A DNA stretch of 64,000 nt from Mesorhizobium sp. WSM3626 (lineage in GTDB: Bacteria > Pseudomonadota > Alphaproteobacteria > Rhizobiales > Rhizobiaceae). Below the pieces are notes generated by a model, which was not told the origin of the DNA, did no database searches, and saw only the letters and a list, made by a program, of their open reading frames with translations. Position 1 is the stretch's first letter. Each line of letters opens with the position of its first letter. Below, one piece after another: positions 1-8,200 of this stretch. The translations under genes and the position numbers were made by a program. The stretch spans positions 1-64,000 of the forward strand of contig NZ_AZUY01000012.1 of assembly GCF_000513935.1 (NCBI RefSeq), written 5' to 3'.

Positions 1-90
1 GCTTTGTCAAACTTGCCGCTATCGCTATCTGGCTCAGGTAGTTAAATCGTCACTACGCCCTAGCTCTTGTGCTCGGCCCGATGCTGCTGA

Positions 91-1133
91 TCAGATGTCG
101 CTGCGGTCGAGAACCATGTCGGCGGGGCCGAAGCGATCCTTCGCCGTCAGTTGCTGGTGCCAGTAGGGGTAGAGCAGGGGCGGCCGGCTGACGGCGTCGA
201 GGCGCTGGCGTTCCTCGGTTCCGAGCTCCAGGGCGGCGGCCGCGAGATTGTCCTTCAGCTGGACGTCGTCGCGGGCGCCGATCACCAGCGACGAGACGGC
301 AGGGCGGCCGAGCAGCCAGGCAAGCGCCACCTGCGCCGCCGACACACCACGATCCTTGCCGATGTCGACCAGCACATCGACGATCCGCCACAGCCGGTCC
401 TCGTCGCGGATCGGCGGCTCGGACCAGCCGGCGAGCTGGCGGGCGGTCGGGCTGTCGCGGCGGTATTTGCCCGACAGCAGGCCGCCGGCGAGCGGGCTCC
501 AGACCAGCACGCCCAGCCCCTGGTCGACCGAGATCGGCAGCAGCTCGTACTCGGCCTCGCGCGCTTCCAGCGTGTAGTGGATCTGCTGCGTGACGAAGCG
601 TTGCTGGTGACGGCTGTCGCTGATGGAAAGCGCCTTCATCACCTGCCAGCCGGAATAGTTGGAGCAGCCGATGTAGCGCACCTTGCCCTGGCTGACCAAA
701 GTGTCGAGCGCGGCAACGGTTTCCTCGAGCGGGGTGAGGCCGTCCCACTGGTGGACGAAATAGATGTCGATGACATCGGTCTTCAACCGCTTCAGGCTTC
801 TCTCGCATTCGCGGATCAGATGATGGCGCGACAGGCCTCGTCGTTCGGGCCCTTGCCGATCCGCATCCGCGCCTTGGACGCGATCAGCACATCATTCTTG
901 CGCTTGCCGCCGAGCGCTTCGCCTATAATCTCTTCAGACAGGCCGTTCGAATAGACATTTGCGGTGTCGATGAGATTGATGCCGGCGTCGATGCACATGT
1001 CGATCATCCGCTTGGCTTCGGCGAGATCGCTGTTGCCGACCGCGGCGAAGGGCCCGGCGCCGCCGAAGGTCATGGTGCCAAGCGTCAGTGTCGAAACCTT
1101 CAGGCCCGAACGGCCAAGGGTGCGGTATTCCAT
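91..1133 (-). pseudogene. aldo/keto reductase, single-base frameshift
   Basis: NADPH-dependent aldo/keto reductase of the AKR superfamily, split between two frames. The N-terminal part (816-1133) has the family start MEYRTLGRSGLKVS, the DTANVYSNG segment with the conserved Asp and Tyr, and the Lys of IASKARM. The C-terminal part (91 to about 835) continues with GLSRHHLIRECERSLKRL and then DIYFVHQWDG with the catalytic-site His, and runs to a normal end. Joined, they give about 347 residues, the usual size. The frame changes near 833-838: one missing G in the GAG-GCC-TGT context turns GLSRHHL into ACRAII and a stop. Everything else is intact, so this is either a recent inactivation or a sequencing error. 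Substrate unknown. Confidence 0.85.
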
Positions 1134-1416
1134 GTCAGATCCTCACGATTTTGTTGAAGAGGCGTGCCGCCAAGGGGCAGGCCTGGAACGCGACCGCGGA
1201 TTTGTAGGACAATTCGGCCGGCTTGTCGCCGTAGAATGAATGGGATCGATCACACATCGCCGAATCCGCCGTGGCGGCAATTGCGCCCGGGCTGCAATAA
1301 AACCGTCACCGCCGGCCTATATTGAAGTCGGCTCAGGTGTTTCCATTCTCGGCCGCTGGCCAGCAATTTGGGGCGCCCAGTGGTAACCGACAGGGCTTGC
1401 AAGCGGAGCAGCTGAT

Positions 1417-2337
1417 ATGACCGAGCTAAAACAGAATTCCCCTGCCAAGGACTGGCTCGAAGCCGAGCTCGCCGACACGCTCGACGAAGATTATGAGCTC
1501 GAAATGTCGGAGCCGGCGCTGTCGATGGAGATCGCCAAGATCTACAAGAACTCGCATCCGCCTTCGATCGATCGCATGCAATATTTTCGCGACCTGATCA
1601 GCTTGCAGTCCGAATTGATCAAGCTGCAATCCTGGGTCGCCTATCACAAGAAGAAACTGGTGGTGATTTTCGAGGGCCGTGACTCCGCCGGCAAGGGTGG
1701 CGTCATCAAGCGCATCACCCAGCGGCTCAATCCGCGCATCTGCCGCGTCGTGGCGCTTCCGGCGCCGACCGAACGCGAGAAGTCGCAATGGTATTTCCAG
1801 CGCTATGTCCCGCATTTGCCGGCAGGCGGCGAGATCGTGTTGCTCGACCGCTCCTGGTACAACCGCTCCGGCGTCGAACGGGTAATGGGTTTTGCCAACC
1901 CCGAGCAGGTCGAGGAGTTCTTCCATGACGTGCCGGAGTTCGAGCGCATGCTGGTGCGCTCGGGCATCACCGTGGTCAAATACTGGTTCTCGATCACCGA
2001 CGAAGAACAGCAGATGCGCTTCCTGATGCGCATCCATGATCCGATGAAGCAGTGGAAGCTGTCGCCGATGGACCTGCAGTCACGTGTGCGCTGGGAACAG
2101 TACACCAAGGCCAAGGAGGAGACTTTCGCCCGCACCAACATCCCCGAAGCGCCCTGGTTCATCGTCGAGGGCAACGACAAGAAGCGCGCGCGCCTGAACT
2201 GCATCGATCATCTGCTGAAGCAGCTGCCGTACGAAGACGTGCCGCACGAGGAGATCACGCTGCCGGAGCGCGTCTTCAACCCCGAATACGAACGCCAGGT
2301 CTTGCCGCGCGAACTTTACGTGCCGGAGAAATACTGA
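1417..2337 (+). CDS. ppk2: polyphosphate kinase 2 family protein
   Basis: Transfers phosphate between polyphosphate and nucleoside diphosphates or monophosphates in the cytoplasm. At 306 aa it matches single-domain PPK2 proteins. The P-loop GRDSAGKGG lies near residues 88-96 and the Walker B/lid block LLDRSWYNRSGVERVMGF near 143-160, both diagnostic of PPK2. The acidic, less conserved N-terminus (about 45 aa) is typical of the rhizobial members. It stands alone, with 283 bp of upstream sequence and an interspersed palindrome just behind it. Class I (NDP-phosphorylating) is likely from the single domain, but nucleotide preference cannot be read directly. Confidence 0.93.
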   Translation: MTELKQNSPAKDWLEAELADTLDEDYELEMSEPALSMEIAKIYKNSHPPSIDRMQYFRDLISLQSELIKLQSWVAYHKKKLVVIFEGRDSAGKGGVIKRITQRLNPRICRVVALPAPTEREKSQWYFQRYVPHLPAGGEIVLLDRSWYNRSGVERVMGFANPEQVEEFFHDVPEFERMLVRSGITVVKYWFSITDEEQQMRFLMRIHDPMKQWKLSPMDLQSRVRWEQYTKAKEETFARTNIPEAPWFIVEGNDKKRARLNCIDHLLKQLPYEDVPHEEITLPERVFNPEYERQVLPRELYVPEKY

Positions 2338-2346
2338 GAAACTTTT

Positions 2347-2405
2347 CCTTCTCCCCGTTTCACGGGGAGAAGGTGCCCGAAGGGCGGATGCGGGGCGGCG
2401 CAGGG
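2347..2405. repeat. interspersed palindromic repeat, CTTCTCCCC type
   Basis: A perfect 12-bp inverted repeat (CCTTCTCCCCGT, loop TTC, ACGGGGAGAAGG) at 2347-2373, followed by a GC-rich tail GGTGCCCGAAGGGCGGATG. The second copy in this window is at 42369-42416. This motif is a well-known dispersed intergenic element in Rhizobiales genomes. It sits between the convergent ppk2 and the DHFR-like gene and could also act as a transcript end. Confidence 0.7.
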
Positions 2406-2436
2406 CTAACTGGTTAGACCGCCAAAAGGGCTCGGC

Positions 2437-3081
2437 CTAAGCCCTGTTGATGACCACGTGTGTGGCAAGTGCCGTTGCCGCCTGTTCGGTGCACTGATAA
2501 CCAAGGTTGGGCATGTCGAGGCCGGCAAAAAGGTTTTCGCCCTTGCCCAGCAGCACCGGTGAGATCGCCAGGTGCATCTGGTCGATCAGCCGCTCCTGGA
2601 GATATTGCCGGATGGTGGAGACGCCGCCGCCGACCCGCACGTCCTTGCCGCTGGCCGCTGATTTTGCCTGCTCTAGCGCCGAATGGATTCCGCCGGTGAC
2701 GAAATGGAAAATCGTTCCGCCTTCCATCGTGATGGGCGCCCGCTCGTGGTGGGTCAGCACGAACACCGGCACATGATAGGGCGGATTGTCGCCCCACCAG
2801 CCCTTCCACTTGTCGTCAGGCCATTCACCCCGGATCGGGCCGAACATATTGCGGCCGAGGATCCAGGCGCCGAGGTTCTCGAAGCTGCGCGCCGCAAAGT
2901 CCTCGTCGACGCCTGTCTCGCCGCCTTCCTCGCCAAACATCTTGCGGAAGGTGCGGGTGCTGAAAGCCCATTTGTGCAGGGCCATTCCGCCGACGCCGAG
3001 CGGATTTTCCAGACTCTGATCAGGCCCGGCGCCGTAGCCGTCGAGGGAGAGGCTGAAAGCGTTGACGCGAAGCTTGGACAT
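2437..3081 (-). CDS. dihydrofolate reductase family protein (RibD C-terminal fold)
   Basis: A 214-aa protein of the RibD_C/DHFR-like NADPH reductase family. Visible marks are the start LRVNAFSLSLDGYGAG, the central LGRNMFGPIRGEW and the C-terminal VRVGGGVSTIRQYL and SPVLLGKGENLF, the usual nucleotide-binding and closing motifs of the YyaP/YwjB-like group. These proteins are mostly uncharacterised reductases and are not the folate-pathway DHFR. It stands alone, with its start facing the RNA candidate upstream of hemB. The ATG at 3081 follows an AGGTCTTC stretch that could serve as a ribosome site. Confidence 0.85.
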   Translation of the reverse strand: MSKLRVNAFSLSLDGYGAGPDQSLENPLGVGGMALHKWAFSTRTFRKMFGEEGGETGVDEDFAARSFENLGAWILGRNMFGPIRGEWPDDKWKGWWGDNPPYHVPVFVLTHHERAPITMEGGTIFHFVTGGIHSALEQAKSAASGKDVRVGGGVSTIRQYLQERLIDQMHLAISPVLLGKGENLFAGLDMPNLGYQCTEQAATALATHVVINRA

Positions 3082-3291
3082 GAAGACCTCCTCGATAACC
3101 AGTTGTGTTTTGCAAGTGGTTTTCTTCTAGCAAACTGATTTTGAATTGCAAGCGGTATTTTTTCGGATCGAAAGACATCTATCCAGACCTTTGCACCAAG
3201 CGATGTCCAGACTGTTGTGTAGCGGTCGGCACGGACAGCCAGTGGCGGCCGTCGAGTCAGCCGCGATATCAACTCATTCGCCTGTAAATTT

Positions 3292-3455
3292 CACGAAGCG
3301 GATGTGGTGCCCGCATTGACGACGCCCGACCCCGACAGGGAACCGGGTCAGGAAGCATCCTCTGGAGGCGTTAGCCATACCTCTTGGCCGAGGTGCGGCT
3401 GCCGGCAGCCTCCGGCAGTGCGGTTATTGTAGCTGCAGCTGCCGGTTTTTGTCAG
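3292..3455 (+). ncRNA. structured ncRNA candidate, possibly 6S RNA
   Basis: A non-coding stretch of about 160 bases rich in pairing segments: GACCCC/GGGTC around 3330-3351, CCTC..GAGG at 3380-3400, and CTGCCGG/CCGGCAG at 3406-3425, with CCGCA near 3317 able to pair with TGCGG near 3428. A short T-run follows at 3447-3451. It has no ORF with coding character and lies in the 450-bp gap upstream of the DHFR-like gene and downstream of hemB. Length, the mostly paired layout and the CCCGACCC/GGGAACCGGGTC block recall alphaproteobacterial 6S RNA, but that identity comes from memory of the family. Strand and ends are approximate. The rest of the gap (3082-3291 and 3456-3530) shows nothing clear. Confidence 0.4.
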
Positions 3456-3530
3456 CGGGAATTCGAAGGAATTGCCGACCGATCGAAGAGGGGTGACATC
3501 TACTGAAAGGCCTTGCCCGGGACGTTGAGG

Positions 3531-4562
3531 CTAGCCTTTCAGCATTTCCGCCACTTCGGGAGCGAAATAGGTCAGGATGCCGTCGCAGCCGGCACGCTTG
3601 AAGGCGAGCAGCGATTCCAGCATCGCCTTCTCGCCGTCGATCCAGCCATTGGCGCCGGCCGCCTTGATCATCGAATATTCGCCCGACACCTGATAGGCGA
3701 AGGTCGGCATCTGGAATTCGTCCTTCAGCCGGCGGATGATGTCGAGATAGGGCAGGCCGGGCTTCACCATCAGCATGTCGGCGCCCTCGGCGATGTCCTG
3801 TTCGGCCTCGCGCACCGCCTCGTCCGAATTGGCGTGGTCGATATAATAGGTCTTCTTGTCGCCCTTGAGCAGGCCGGCGGTGCCGACTGCTTCGCGATAG
3901 GGGCCGTAGAAGGCCGAGGCGAATTTGGTGGCGTAGGACATGATCGCCACGTCCTGAAAACCGTTGGCGTCGAGCGCGTCGCGGATGGCACCGATACGGC
4001 CGTCCATCATGTCTGATGGCGCGATGATGTCGGCGCCGGCAGCCGCCTGGATGACGGCCGCCGCCGCGACCTGTTCCACGGTTTCGTCATTGACGATGAT
4101 GCCGTCGCGCAGAATGCCGTCATGGCCATGGCTGGTGAACGGATCGAGCGCCGCGTCGGTGATGATGCCGATCTCGGGCACCGCCTCCTTTATCGCGCGG
4201 GTGGCGCGGTTGATGATGTTTTCCGGGTCGAGGATGTGCGAGCCGGTCTGGTCGCGCAGGCCGAGGTCGACATTGGGGAAGGTGGCAAGAGCCGGGATGC
4301 CGAGCTTGGCCGCGCGTTCGGCCTCCTTGACGGCAAGGTCGACCGACAGGCGGAAGACGCCGGGCATGGCGGCGATCGGTTCGCGGACATTCCTACCCTC
4401 GACGACGAAGATTGGCCAGATCAGGTCGTCGACCGAAAGCCTGTTCTCCTGCACGAGCCGGCGCGACCAGTCGGCCTTGCGCATGCGGCGCAGGCGGCGG
4501 CTGCCGGTGACGTCGTCGACGCTGCGCGCGCCGGCGGGTTTTGCTGGGGTGAATTTGTTCAT
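3531..4562 (-). CDS. hemB: delta-aminolevulinic acid dehydratase (porphobilinogen synthase)
   Basis: Condenses two 5-aminolevulinate molecules to porphobilinogen, the second common step of tetrapyrrole synthesis. 343 aa from the ATG at 4562 (MNKFTPAKPAG); a longer frame upstream overlaps the neighbour and lacks family similarity. The two active-site lysines are present: Lys213 in SYATKFAS and the Schiff-base Lys267 in LMVKPGLPY. The metal-site region reads ITDAALDPFTSHGHDG: the zinc-binding cysteines of animal and yeast enzymes are replaced by Ala/Asp, as in Bradyrhizobium HemB, so a Mg-dependent enzyme is expected. Monocistronic by layout. Confidence 0.97.
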   Translation of the reverse strand: MNKFTPAKPAGARSVDDVTGSRRLRRMRKADWSRRLVQENRLSVDDLIWPIFVVEGRNVREPIAAMPGVFRLSVDLAVKEAERAAKLGIPALATFPNVDLGLRDQTGSHILDPENIINRATRAIKEAVPEIGIITDAALDPFTSHGHDGILRDGIIVNDETVEQVAAAAVIQAAAGADIIAPSDMMDGRIGAIRDALDANGFQDVAIMSYATKFASAFYGPYREAVGTAGLLKGDKKTYYIDHANSDEAVREAEQDIAEGADMLMVKPGLPYLDIIRRLKDEFQMPTFAYQVSGEYSMIKAAGANGWIDGEKAMLESLLAFKRAGCDGILTYFAPEVAEMLKG

Positions 4563-4672
4563 GGCCAAAACTCCGGATCGGCGGCTTTTACCACGAGCCC
4601 CTTGTGCTGACCAATGCGACACGTTTGTGCCAGGGGTCAAAGCTGCCACCGCGCTGTCGCACCACCTATTGG

Positions 4673-5491
4673 TCAGGGCTGCCCATTGCCCGAAAGGATC
4701 TGTGCCGCGCCTCCGATTGCCACACGGAACGCCTCGTCGAAGCTGACACCCAGCACCTGCCAACGATAGGTCTTGCCGCGATCGGCCAGTCGCCAATCGG
4801 CGATCCAGCCTAGCTCCTCATCGCTCCATACGATGCTGCCGGCGAGCGCTCGGTCGCCACCGGCCCGTTTGGCCAGCCAATCCAGTTTCGCCATGTCGAC
4901 CGCCCGCAGCGCTTCGCCCAGGTCCCCAAGCTGCGCGGCCTTCGGAAAGACGACATGCATCAGCGTTGGACCGGTGGCATTGACGAAGGATTCGCGCATC
5001 GTCTCGCCGCGCCCTTCCTCGGCGCTCAGCACGAAATGCCGAGTGCCCTGTTCAGTCGTGAGGAAGACGGCGAGTGTCGGCCGCTCGCCAAGCCAGGGTC
5101 TGCTGCCAAGCGATGCCAGCACCTTGTCGATCACATCGGGCTTGTAGAGGCAGGTGAGGTCATGCGGCCGGTCATGCGTGCCTTGCTCGTCATGGATCGG
5201 AATACCCTCCAGCCGGTCATGGTAGCGAAAGCTGTCGACAAAGCTACCGGCCTTGTCGCGCAACGCGTCCATTTCGCGTCTGGCAAGCAGCCGCTGATCG
5301 CCCGAAACACGGACGAGGACCTTGTCGAGGCAAGTCCTGAAGCCGAGCTGGCGGTTTTCTTCACCCTGGCCGGTGACGATGGTCTGCGATTGGTAAAGGT
5401 CGCCAAGGTCGGTTGCCCCCGCGGGGACATTGGTTGCCCACAACGCAGACAGGCAACTCAGAACAACGACAAGGCGCAAAAACTGCGGCAT
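4673..5491 (-). CDS. DUF2066 domain-containing exported protein
   Basis: A 272-aa protein with a signal peptide (MPQFLRLVVVLSCLSALWATNVPAGA) and then a DUF2066 domain: DLYQSQTIVTGQ, RTCLDKVLVRVSGD, RPWLGERPTLAVFLTTEQG. DUF2066 proteins are exported proteins of unknown role, often near purM/hda in other proteobacteria. It ends about 110 bp upstream of the hemB start on the same strand, so the two may share a transcript. The C-terminal part (WIADWRLADRGKTYRWQVLGVSFDEAF) is well conserved in the family. No enzymatic motif is visible. Confidence 0.85.
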   Translation of the reverse strand: MPQFLRLVVVLSCLSALWATNVPAGATDLGDLYQSQTIVTGQGEENRQLGFRTCLDKVLVRVSGDQRLLARREMDALRDKAGSFVDSFRYHDRLEGIPIHDEQGTHDRPHDLTCLYKPDVIDKVLASLGSRPWLGERPTLAVFLTTEQGTRHFVLSAEEGRGETMRESFVNATGPTLMHVVFPKAAQLGDLGEALRAVDMAKLDWLAKRAGGDRALAGSIVWSDEELGWIADWRLADRGKTYRWQVLGVSFDEAFRVAIGGAAQILSGNGQP

Positions 5492-5652
5492 GGCTCACTA
5501 TCCGGCTCTTGGCCTGCCGTAATGGCCGCCAACGTCTAGCATCGGCTGCCACTTGCCGCCAAGACCGCGGCCGACAGACTGCTGCCATTGACGCACCCAT
5601 GCGCCGCCTTTAGCACTTCAGTCCCGCAGGCGCGGGGAAGGATTCTCTGGCG

Positions 5653-6693
5653 ATGGATTTTGGTGGAGGCGACGAAATTCGCTTCGAAAGGTTGGGCAGG
5701 GCCGGCGTCGTCACCCTGACGCGGCCGCAGGCGCTCAATGCCGTCACCCATCGCATGGTCAAGGCGCTGGGCGAGGCCCTGCGTTCCTGGGAGCGGGACG
5801 ACGGCGTGGATGTCGTCGTGGTCAAGGCCGAGGGCAGGGCGTTTTCGGCCGGAGGCGATATCCTGCACATCTACGAAGCCGGCCGGGCTGGAAAACCGCC
5901 GGTCGAGTTCTTCGCCGACGAGTATCGGCTCAACGCCTACATCGCCCGTTTCAAGAAACCCTATGTGGCGCTCATCGACGGCATCGTCATGGGCGGTGGG
6001 GTCGGCATTTCCTTCCACGGTTCGCACCGGGTGATGACCGAGAATGCCCAGTTCGCCATGCCGGAGGTCGGCATCGGCTTTTTCCCCGATGTCGGCGCCA
6101 GTCATCTGCTGCCCGATCTTGGCGGTTCCTTCGGCATGTATCTGGCGCTGACCGGCAACCGCATCCGCTATGGCGATGCGCTGTGGTCGGGGCTGGCCAC
6201 CCACACCATCAAGGCCGAGGACCAGCCGAGCTTCCTCGACCGGCTGGCGCTGACGGGCGATCCGGAATCGGTGCTGCGCGGGTTCTTTGTTCCGGCCAAG
6301 CGGGAGACCGACAGGCCCATCCTGGAGGCGATCTCCCGCCATTTCGCCCAACCTTCGCTGCCGGACCTCATCGACAGCCTGGATCGCGCGGGCAAGGACG
6401 AATTCGCGGCCAGGACGCTGGCGACGATCCGCATGCGCTCGCCGACCAGCCTTCGCGTCGCCTGGCGCCAGATCAGCACCGGGCTGACATTGTCGATGGA
6501 CGACTGCATGAGGATGGAGTTCCGTATCCTGAACCGCATGCTGGCCGGCCACGATTTCTACGAAGGCATCCGTGCCGCCATCATCGACAAGGGCTCCAAG
6601 CCGCAATGGCGGCCGGCAAAGATCGATGCCGTCAGCGAGGCGGATGTCGAGGCCTATTTCGCTCCGCTCGGCGATCGGGAGCTTGGGCTGTGA
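5653..6693 (+). CDS. enoyl-CoA hydratase/isomerase family, 3-hydroxyisobutyryl-CoA hydrolase-like
   Basis: Crotonase-fold enzyme of 346 aa, the size of 3-hydroxyisobutyryl-CoA hydrolases of valine breakdown rather than of short enoyl-CoA hydratases (about 260). Marks: LTRPQALNAVTHRMV near the start, the oxyanion-hole segments GRAFSAGGDI and GIVMGGGVGIS, and MPEVGIGFFPDVGASHLLPDL with the acidic active-site residues of the hydrolase group. The extended C-terminus (RAGKDEFAARTLATIRMRSPTSL) is also typical. The next gene starts inside its stop codon (GTGA, 4-nt overlap), so translation is coupled. Confidence 0.88.
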   Translation: MDFGGGDEIRFERLGRAGVVTLTRPQALNAVTHRMVKALGEALRSWERDDGVDVVVVKAEGRAFSAGGDILHIYEAGRAGKPPVEFFADEYRLNAYIARFKKPYVALIDGIVMGGGVGISFHGSHRVMTENAQFAMPEVGIGFFPDVGASHLLPDLGGSFGMYLALTGNRIRYGDALWSGLATHTIKAEDQPSFLDRLALTGDPESVLRGFFVPAKRETDRPILEAISRHFAQPSLPDLIDSLDRAGKDEFAARTLATIRMRSPTSLRVAWRQISTGLTLSMDDCMRMEFRILNRMLAGHDFYEGIRAAIIDKGSKPQWRPAKIDAVSEADVEAYFAPLGDRELGL

Positions 6694-7112
6694 GCGAAGT
6701 GACATCGAGACGCGTCGTCCTGCAGCCCTCGACGGTCGAGGTGATCTTCGCCTGGTTCCAGCGCGTCATCGCGGGCTACTGCCTGATGTTCGGCATCCTG
6801 TACTGGATCAAGCTGATCGGATTCTATCCGGGCTCGCTGTGGCGCTTCGATCTTATGCCGGTGCATTGGCAGGTGGCGGCGGTGATGCTCGCCGTGTTCT
6901 TTCCCTTCGCTGCGGCCGGGTTGTGGATGCTGGCGTCCTGGGGTCCGGTGATCTGGTTCATATGCGCGGTCACCGAGACCGTCATGTATGCCGGCTTTCC
7001 CGAGCTTTTCGGCCACCGTCTCCTGATCATCGTCTCGCATGCCTGCGTGGCGCTGCTCTACATCGTCTTTCGCGTCGTCATCTATCTGCAGAAACGCCCG
7101 GCACGACACTAA
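6690..7112 (+). CDS. small integral membrane protein (DUF6163-like)
   Basis: A 140-aa hydrophobic protein with about four membrane segments: CLMFGILYWIKLIGF, VAAVMLAVFFPFAAAGLWML, VIWFICAVTETVMYAGF and LLIIVSHACVALLYIVF. The GTG at 6690 overlaps the stop of the crotonase gene, fixing the start; longer frames upstream lie inside that gene. It resembles a conserved Rhizobiales family of unknown function. It sits between acyl-CoA metabolism and the LdtR regulator but has its own 238-bp downstream gap. Confidence 0.75.
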   Translation: MSEVTSRRVVLQPSTVEVIFAWFQRVIAGYCLMFGILYWIKLIGFYPGSLWRFDLMPVHWQVAAVMLAVFFPFAAAGLWMLASWGPVIWFICAVTETVMYAGFPELFGHRLLIIVSHACVALLYIVFRVVIYLQKRPARH

Positions 7113-7303
7113 GCCATTGTACGGGTTGACGACCTGGCGACCGCTCGAATCCGCCCCGGCGATCATTGCCTAAATCTTTAGGTTAATCGACCTTGCTCGG
7201 GTGACCGTTCGTTAAGCGTCTTCCGAAACCTCTTACCGGTAAGCTCTTGTTAGCCCTAGCGTTTAAGTCGAATTTTATGAGTATTCGATAGTGTCGCGAT
7301 CAA

Positions 7304-7324
7304 GGTGAAAAACAAAAAATCACC
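7304..7324. promoter_or_regulatory. short inverted repeat in the ldtR leader
   Basis: GGTGA (7304-7308) and TCACC (7320-7324) flank an A-rich loop, about 27 bases before the ldtR ATG. It might be a weak operator for autoregulation or a small leader hairpin. The arms are only 5 bp, so chance is quite possible. Confidence 0.2.
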
Positions 7325-7350
7325 AGGGCGACAAACGAGAGGCAAAGACA

Positions 7351-7866
7351 ATGATCAATTCGCGTCCGGCGGCCAAGACCGCCAACGTTTCCGACGATCG
7401 CCGCGAGGCTATCCGTTCCCTGTACATGGAATCGCTGCAGCTGGTCGAGCGTCTGCACCGCCGTCTGCTTGATGTCATCAAGGACGAATTCGACCGCAAC
7501 GGCCGTTCCGACATCAATGCCATCCAGGCGCTGCTGCTCTTCAACATCGGCAATTCCGAACTGACCGCCGGCGAGCTGCGTTCACGTGGCTACTATCTCG
7601 GCTCGAACGTCTCCTACAATCTGAAGAAGCTGGTCGATCTCGGCTTCATCAACCACCAGCGCTCACGCATCGACCGCCGTTCGGTCCGCGTCTCGCTGAC
7701 GCCGAAAGGCAATGAAGTGGCTGATGTGGTCGCCGGTCTCTATGAACGCCATGTCGGCTCGATCGAACAGGTCGGAGGCATCAACACCGACGAGTTCAAG
7801 CAGATGAACCGCGCCCTGCAGCGGCTCGACCGCTTCTGGAACGACACCATCGCCTACCGGATGTAA
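7351..7866 (+). CDS. ldtR: MarR-family transcriptional regulator LdtR
   Basis: A 171-aa winged-helix MarR-type regulator: dimerisation helix SLYMESLQLVERLHRRLLDVIKDE, recognition region AGELRSRGYYLGSNVSYNLKKLVDLGFI, and wing SRIDRRSVRVSLTPKG. It closely fits LdtR, described in Liberibacter asiaticus and Sinorhizobium meliloti as controlling the L,D-transpeptidase gene ldtP and osmotic stress tolerance. The gene downstream here is such a transpeptidase, the same pairing. The ATG at 7351 has AGAGG nearby upstream and a terminator follows, so it is probably transcribed alone. Confidence 0.9.
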   Translation: MINSRPAAKTANVSDDRREAIRSLYMESLQLVERLHRRLLDVIKDEFDRNGRSDINAIQALLLFNIGNSELTAGELRSRGYYLGSNVSYNLKKLVDLGFINHQRSRIDRRSVRVSLTPKGNEVADVVAGLYERHVGSIEQVGGINTDEFKQMNRALQRLDRFWNDTIAYRM

Positions 7867-7929
7867 GATCATCCAGGAAACGGAGCCGCGCCGCAGAAGC
7901 GTGGCCATAACAGCGACCTCCAGTCAGGG

Positions 7930-7960
7930 CCGGTGCCGAAAAGCACCGGTCTTTTCTTTC
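7930..7960 (+). terminator. Rho-independent terminator after ldtR
   Basis: CCGGTGC (7930-7936), loop CGAAAA, GCACCGG (7943-7949), then the T-rich run TCTTTTCTTTC. The remainder of the 334-bp gap up to the transpeptidase (7961-8200) is presumably its promoter and leader; I see no other gene in it. Confidence 0.8.
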
Positions 7961-8200
7961 TTGCGTCCGGCCAAAGCAAATTACGGGCCAAGGCCACGTT
8001 GCCGCCATATTCCAGTGGAACCGAGAGTGGCAGTGATGCTGTGGTGAAGACCATGCGTCCACCCGCAACCGCATCGCGCCTCTTGCCTTTGTCGCCAATG
8101 TGATACGGACCATGGTTGGCTAATTGTTAAGATTGCCGATTTTAGAGTGCGGGCGAGATCGCGCGATGATCGACGCAGCAAGTGATCGAACGCTACAAGA

